Assembly (NCBI GenBank): GCA_016779685.1
Contig: JADHND010000044.1
Location: forward strand, 1-10,154
Direction of reading: 5' to 3'
Source: Shewanellaceae bacterium
GTDB lineage: Bacteria > Pseudomonadota > Gammaproteobacteria > Enterobacterales > Shewanellaceae
Length of the DNA: 10,154 bases
Shown here: positions 7,180 to 10,154 of the stretch, piece after piece
Position numbering within the stretch: position 1 is the stretch's first letter
How the letters are laid out: each line of letters starts with the position of its first letter
Notes under the pieces: model-generated
Databases searched by the model: none
What the model was told of the DNA's origin: nothing
The model's input: only the letters and a program-made list of their open reading frames with translations
Translations under genes and position numbers: made by a program

Positions 7180-8769
7180 CTATGATCCATTTCTTATGTT
7201 CTTCCGATAAGCACTCTCCCGATACTCTGCCCATTTTTTAAACATTTCCTCCGTACGATACAGCAACATGCCACAGCTTTCACGGGATTGACAATCAGAG
7301 GCTCGTTGCGCCCATAAATGAGCTCTTTTCTGCGCCATTTTCTGCTCAGATTGAGGTGCAGCAGGGTCTAAGTTCTCTATGATAAAATGCGACATGAGGT
7401 ACTCTGCCATTGGTATAGAGGCTTGCGCCGCTACCCGCATAAAGTTCAATGCCTTGACATAGTCGGCAGGCAGAGGCTGGCCGTTTGTATCGCGATTGGG
7501 CACATCAGCATGTAATTTCCCCAGCCAGAAAAAAGCTTTGCAACTGCCTCGATTGGCCAATTTTTTTAAATTGGCAACCAGCTTCGAACGCTTGCCCTGA
7601 AAATCAAGACCAGTAAAGTCCGGATGCTGAGTCACTAAGTCAGGTGACTTGATCACACGCTTGAATAGCTTGATTTTGTTACGGACAAACTTTCTCTCAT
7701 CCACCTCGGTATCACAGGTCGCCGATGTCGGGAACACGTCATATAACACCACGTCCCATCTATGCGGCGTACCGATATCGTCCGCCGCTGCATTCTCAGC
7801 GGCTTGCTTGATCCAGTGCATGTTGTAAATCGAACGCGCCTCAGTTGCCGACTTCGATCGTATCGTTCCCAAATGCGGTCCGAACTGTGGCTTATCATCT
7901 CGCTCCCATCGCTTGGGCTGATACGCCACATACGTCGTGCTGTCTGCATCGGTGCTTAGCGTCGTTAAAGCGACACTGATGTCATGAATCCTCCCTTCGG
8001 TGTACTTTATCAGCATTCTGGTGGCAAAATAAGTGGCCATCGCCGTTTCATCGAAGCCTCGCGGCGATAGTTCTTCATCGAACCAAGCTTCATTGAACCA
8101 CGCAGGGGGATTTTCTTGGAACCTTTTTCGTTGCTCGAATAAACTTAATCCCTCAGGCATATCACGCTGAACGAGCCACGCTGCTTTGGGTTCACTGAAT
8201 GCCTCTAAACCTTGCGGGATATCGGTATGCGCCAACGAACGCTGCAAATAGTTTTGCGCCCGTTTAAGTCTTTTCAAACACAACAAACCATGGGCTACCG
8301 TGAGCGCCTGATCTGAAGTGCAGCGCTCATCTAAATACAACTGTCCCAACGCATATTCTGCCGCAGGACGACCGACAAGAGCGCCGACTTCAAAATAAGG
8401 TATGGCTGCTTGCGGGTGCCGATTGGTAGCGGTAGTGACCACTTGTCCCGACCGGGCATCGACATGATCAGTGTAGATCTCAGCCAACGCTTGAAAAGCG
8501 CGACAACTGCCGTTATTGGCTTGCTCAACGTATTTCGTGAGCACCAACGTCCATTTCTCAGCGTCCGCTGAGTTTGGCAAGACTAACTCCGTATAGCCGC
8601 CCTTCTCAGGATCACACTCAAAAAAATGAGGCACCGGTATCTGCACCCGCGCATTGGTGGCAGCGGTGGTGGGAGAGATATCGGCGTTGGCGAACGCAGC
8701 CGTGGCTGAACTTGCGAGCAACCAGCTCAGGGTATAACGGATGGATAAAACAAATAAGGGATGCTTCAT
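7180..8769 (-). CDS. Exported Cys-module protein with Sel1-like repeats, duplicated module
   Basis: This encodes 529 residues. The ATG at 8769 has AGAGGT five bases upstream (8775-8780). Residues 1-28 form a Sec-type signal peptide (hydrophobic 5-26, Ala-rich end near TAAFANA), so the protein is probably periplasmic or secreted. Two related modules are visible. Module A (about 52-145) has ECDP, ANNGSCRAF, an Asp/Arg loop ending SGQ, then PQAAIPYFEVGALVGRPAAEY. Module B (about 352-460) has ATCD, ANRGSCKAF, NRDTNGQ, then VKALNFMRVAAQASIPMAEY. The helical pairs with A..Y..A/V...G..A.Y patterns look like Sel1/TPR repeats, which usually mediate protein contacts. Eight cysteines (52, 89, 150, 164, 352, 410, 493, 499) suit disulfides in an exported protein. 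The downstream-truncated neighbour at 9117 is a paralogue. I do not recognise a named family, and no enzymatic motif is seen. Confidence 0.85.
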   Translation of the reverse strand: MKHPLFVLSIRYTLSWLLASSATAAFANADISPTTAATNARVQIPVPHFFECDPEKGGYTELVLPNSADAEKWTLVLTKYVEQANNGSCRAFQALAEIYTDHVDARSGQVVTTATNRHPQAAIPYFEVGALVGRPAAEYALGQLYLDERCTSDQALTVAHGLLCLKRLKRAQNYLQRSLAHTDIPQGLEAFSEPKAAWLVQRDMPEGLSLFEQRKRFQENPPAWFNEAWFDEELSPRGFDETAMATYFATRMLIKYTEGRIHDISVALTTLSTDADSTTYVAYQPKRWERDDKPQFGPHLGTIRSKSATEARSIYNMHWIKQAAENAAADDIGTPHRWDVVLYDVFPTSATCDTEVDERKFVRNKIKLFKRVIKSPDLVTQHPDFTGLDFQGKRSKLVANLKKLANRGSCKAFFWLGKLHADVPNRDTNGQPLPADYVKALNFMRVAAQASIPMAEYLMSHFIIENLDPAAPQSEQKMAQKRAHLWAQRASDCQSRESCGMLLYRTEEMFKKWAEYRESAYRKNIRNGS

Positions 8770-8806
8770 ATGCGACCTCTTTTTTAATTGAATAGATTAA
8801 ATACGC

Positions 8807-8877
8807 GGGTTATCTGGTGGGGCATTCTTGATGTAAAAGCCATGGCTACCCAAGTTCTTGGTTAGAACAGATAACCC
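8807..8877. repeat. Long-spaced 10-bp perfect inverted repeat upstream of the exported repeat protein
   Basis: GGGTTATCTG (8807-8816) and CAGATAACCC (8868-8877) are exact reverse complements separated by 51 bases. Within the spacer a smaller palindrome, CCAAG-TT-CTTGG, sits at 8850-8861. The left arm overlaps the predicted -10 of the minus-strand promoter. It could be a two-site operator or, if transcribed, the base of a leader hairpin. Confidence 0.6.
8809..8837 (-). promoter_or_regulatory. Candidate promoter for the 529-residue repeat protein gene
   Basis: On the minus strand TTTACA (8837-8832) and GATAAC (8814-8809) are 17 bases apart, matching the -35 and -10 consensus at 5/6 and 4/6. 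Start near 8802 would give a leader of about 33 bases before the ATG at 8769, leaving room for the ribosome binding site. Confidence 0.45.
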
Positions 8878-8996
8878 AATGATGAATGATGTATCACCCT
8901 ATCTAGCCACCATGACTCCGTTGGAACATCTTTGAATCAAGACATTTTCAACCTAACAAAGACGTTGCTTACGCCACAAGCCAGCACCAACTAAAC

Positions 8997-9012
8997 TGTG
9001 ATAAGCATCACA
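8997..9012. promoter_or_regulatory. Perfect Crp/Vfr-type binding palindrome
   Basis: TGTGATAAGCATCACA has both TGTGA and TCACA half-sites with the consensus 6-base spacer, and T-rich sequence follows on the right. It lies between the terminator of the upstream gene and the start of the repeat protein gene, about 200 bases from the best promoter. A weaker minus-strand pair, TTGTGG (8979-8974) and TTAGGT (8956-8951), has a 17-base gap and would place the site near -61, a class I position. Confidence 0.6.
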
Positions 9013-9020
9013 TTTTGATT

Positions 9021-9064
9021 AAAAAAAAACCTGCAATCGGTGGTATATTAACCAATTGCAGGTT
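9021..9064 (-). terminator. Rho-independent terminator of the right-edge gene
   Basis: Read on the minus strand, AACCTGCAAT (9064-9055) pairs with ATTGCAGGTT (9037-9028). After one mismatch three further pairs follow, ACC with GGT. The stem is followed by a run of T (complement of A 9021-9029). It lies about 50 bases past the stop codon of the gene ending at 9117. Confidence 0.85.
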
Positions 9065-9082
9065 GAAGTCTGTCAGGATAAA

Positions 9083-9108
9083 CCGCAGAGCTCAGACGAA
9101 TTCTGCGG
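9083..9108 (-). other. Small stem-loop just after the right-edge gene's stop codon
   Basis: CCGCAGA (9083-9089) pairs with TCTGCGG (9102-9108) over a 12-base loop, eight bases past the stop codon. It has no T-run and lies just before the real terminator, so it is probably a 3' untranslated stabilising hairpin or a backup element. Confidence 0.45.
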
Positions 9109-9116
9109 CTTTAAAC

Positions 9117-10154
9117 TTAATGAGATACGTTCTCAGAGATTTGCTGTAACATACCATTAAGCTTATTTTTCCATTCTAATAAGCGTGCTTTGTCAGCATC
9201 ATTATTCGGATCCATTTGCTTTTCCGCACGATTTAACCATCGAATAGCACGCTCTAAGGTATGTGTTTTGTTCTCAGCAGACATATCGTCACGAAGCATA
9301 GAATAAGCATGGTTGGACATCAACCAAGAAGCCTCGGCTAAACCTGCTTGAGCTGCAACACGCGCAAAAGCAAAGGCAAAACGTGGATCCTTTTGGATGT
9401 TAGTAGGGGTACTTTTTGCGTTACCTAAAAATTGCTGAATCAAGCTTAGGTTATAAAAAGCGTAGCAATCGTCTTGGTTAGCCAAAGCTTTATAACCTTT
9501 AACCAGTTCATAGCGACGATACCTAAAATCTTGGTTCGTCAAGATGGCTGGGGCTTTATTTAACTGATCGATTAAACTTTTCATATCCTGAGCAAGGCGC
9601 GAACGTTCGGCTTTGATTGCGGGTGACACACCAGCTATCAAATCACAAGTTGCTGTCATCGGGTAAGCGTCTTCAAGACGAAGAGCCGAACCAATCAGTT
9701 CCTGATAAAGGTCTTCTGCCATCTCTGCTTTTTTTTCCTGTAATTTTTGATATGATAACTCATCTTCACTACCTGCCTGAATTAGCATAGCTAAAGCATG
9801 CTCTGCTTGTTTCAAAAGTGCGTATTGCTCTGCATCGGTTGAATAGTCTTCTTCTATCAAACTATAATATATTGCTTCATAATCGACTTCTGCATCCCGT
9901 ACTACGTTATTAGCGATATAATCATTAAGCCAAATTTCACCTGAATTCTTTAAACTTTGCTTGATTGTTTGAATGTCTTCTATGGCAATGTTTATATAAG
10001 ACAGAGCATCACTCTCGGACTTGGAATCACTGCCATCTTTTTTAAAGCCTTCATAAGCACGTTTAAAATAATTTTTTTGACGGGTCAGCTTCTTTAGACA
10101 TTGAAGGTGGTCTTTTACAGTTGAGTTATCACATGCTTTTTCCATAAAGATAAA
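9117..10154 (-). CDS. Paralogous Cys-module/Sel1-like repeat protein (N-terminus outside window)
   Basis: The frame runs through the right edge. The ATG at 10145 has no ribosome binding site and the codons before it (TTT ATC TTT) stay open, so the gene is incomplete. Numbering from that ATG, 342 residues are seen. Residues 3-30 (AC...CLKKLTRQKNYFKRAYE) align with residues 149-178 of the 529-residue neighbour (RC...CLKRLKRAQNYLQRSLA), so about 145 N-terminal residues probably lie beyond the edge. Residues 160-285 repeat the neighbour's module B: YPMTATCD, a Glu-Leu-Val/Leu-Ala-Asn helix, DDCYAF, then FAFARVAAQAGLAEASWLMS, ending in Sel1-like helices. The middle (30-155) is acidic and helical and poorly conserved between the two. 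Function is unknown; an exported location is inferred from the paralogue and its paired cysteines (5, 16, 167, 227). It is more AT-rich than its paralogue. Confidence 0.85.
   Translation of the reverse strand, partial: FIFMEKACDNSTVKDHLQCLKKLTRQKNYFKRAYEGFKKDGSDSKSESDALSYINIAIEDIQTIKQSLKNSGEIWLNDYIANNVVRDAEVDYEAIYYSLIEEDYSTDAEQYALLKQAEHALAMLIQAGSEDELSYQKLQEKKAEMAEDLYQELIGSALRLEDAYPMTATCDLIAGVSPAIKAERSRLAQDMKSLIDQLNKAPAILTNQDFRYRRYELVKGYKALANQDDCYAFYNLSLIQQFLGNAKSTPTNIQKDPRFAFAFARVAAQAGLAEASWLMSNHAYSMLRDDMSAENKTHTLERAIRWLNRAEKQMDPNNDADKARLLEWKNKLNGMLQQISENVSH

Overview
The window looks like part of a gammaproteobacterial chromosome or large replicon. The clues are a UmuD/UmuC pair with the residue spacing of the enterobacterial proteins, a two-repeat M16 zinc-peptidase lipoprotein, and a perfect TGTGA-N6-TCACA Crp-type palindrome. 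No rRNA, tRNA, transposase or CRISPR is visible, and the species cannot be named. Base composition is uneven by eye: the first gene and the last gene are AT-rich, while the umuDC block is clearly GC-richer.

Layout: (1) 1-1796 (+) is the 3' end of a large gene. Its C-terminus resembles the pore-forming/TcB-binding end of insecticidal Tc toxin A subunits. (2) 1797-2052 is intergenic, with tandem hairpins and a strong rho-independent terminator. (3) 2053-2241 (+) encodes a 62-residue hydrophobic peptide whose first 15 residues look like a double-glycine bacteriocin/microcin leader. (4) 2265-3979 (-) is a translationally coupled umuD-umuC operon (DNA polymerase V, error-prone lesion bypass). It has no canonical CTGT-N8-ACAG LexA box, but a palindrome overlaps its likely promoter. 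(5) 4218-7103 (+) is a 961-residue M16 metallopeptidase lipoprotein with its own sigma70-type promoter. A bidirectional terminator follows. (6) 7180-8769 (-) and 9117 to the right edge (-) are two paralogous helical-repeat proteins that share a Cys-anchored module with Sel1-like repeats. The second lacks its N-terminus at the window edge. The 347-bp gap between them holds a terminator, a Crp-like site, a candidate promoter and a long-spaced 10-bp inverted repeat.

The genes do not form one pathway. The left third carries two potential antagonism genes: a TcA-like toxin end and a microcin-like peptide. The middle is mutagenic repair. The right part is envelope or periplasmic: a lipoprotein peptidase and a tandem family of probably exported repeat proteins. 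The most novel parts are the double-glycine peptide and the paralogous Cys/Sel1-like family. Functions for both are inferred from sequence patterns only.
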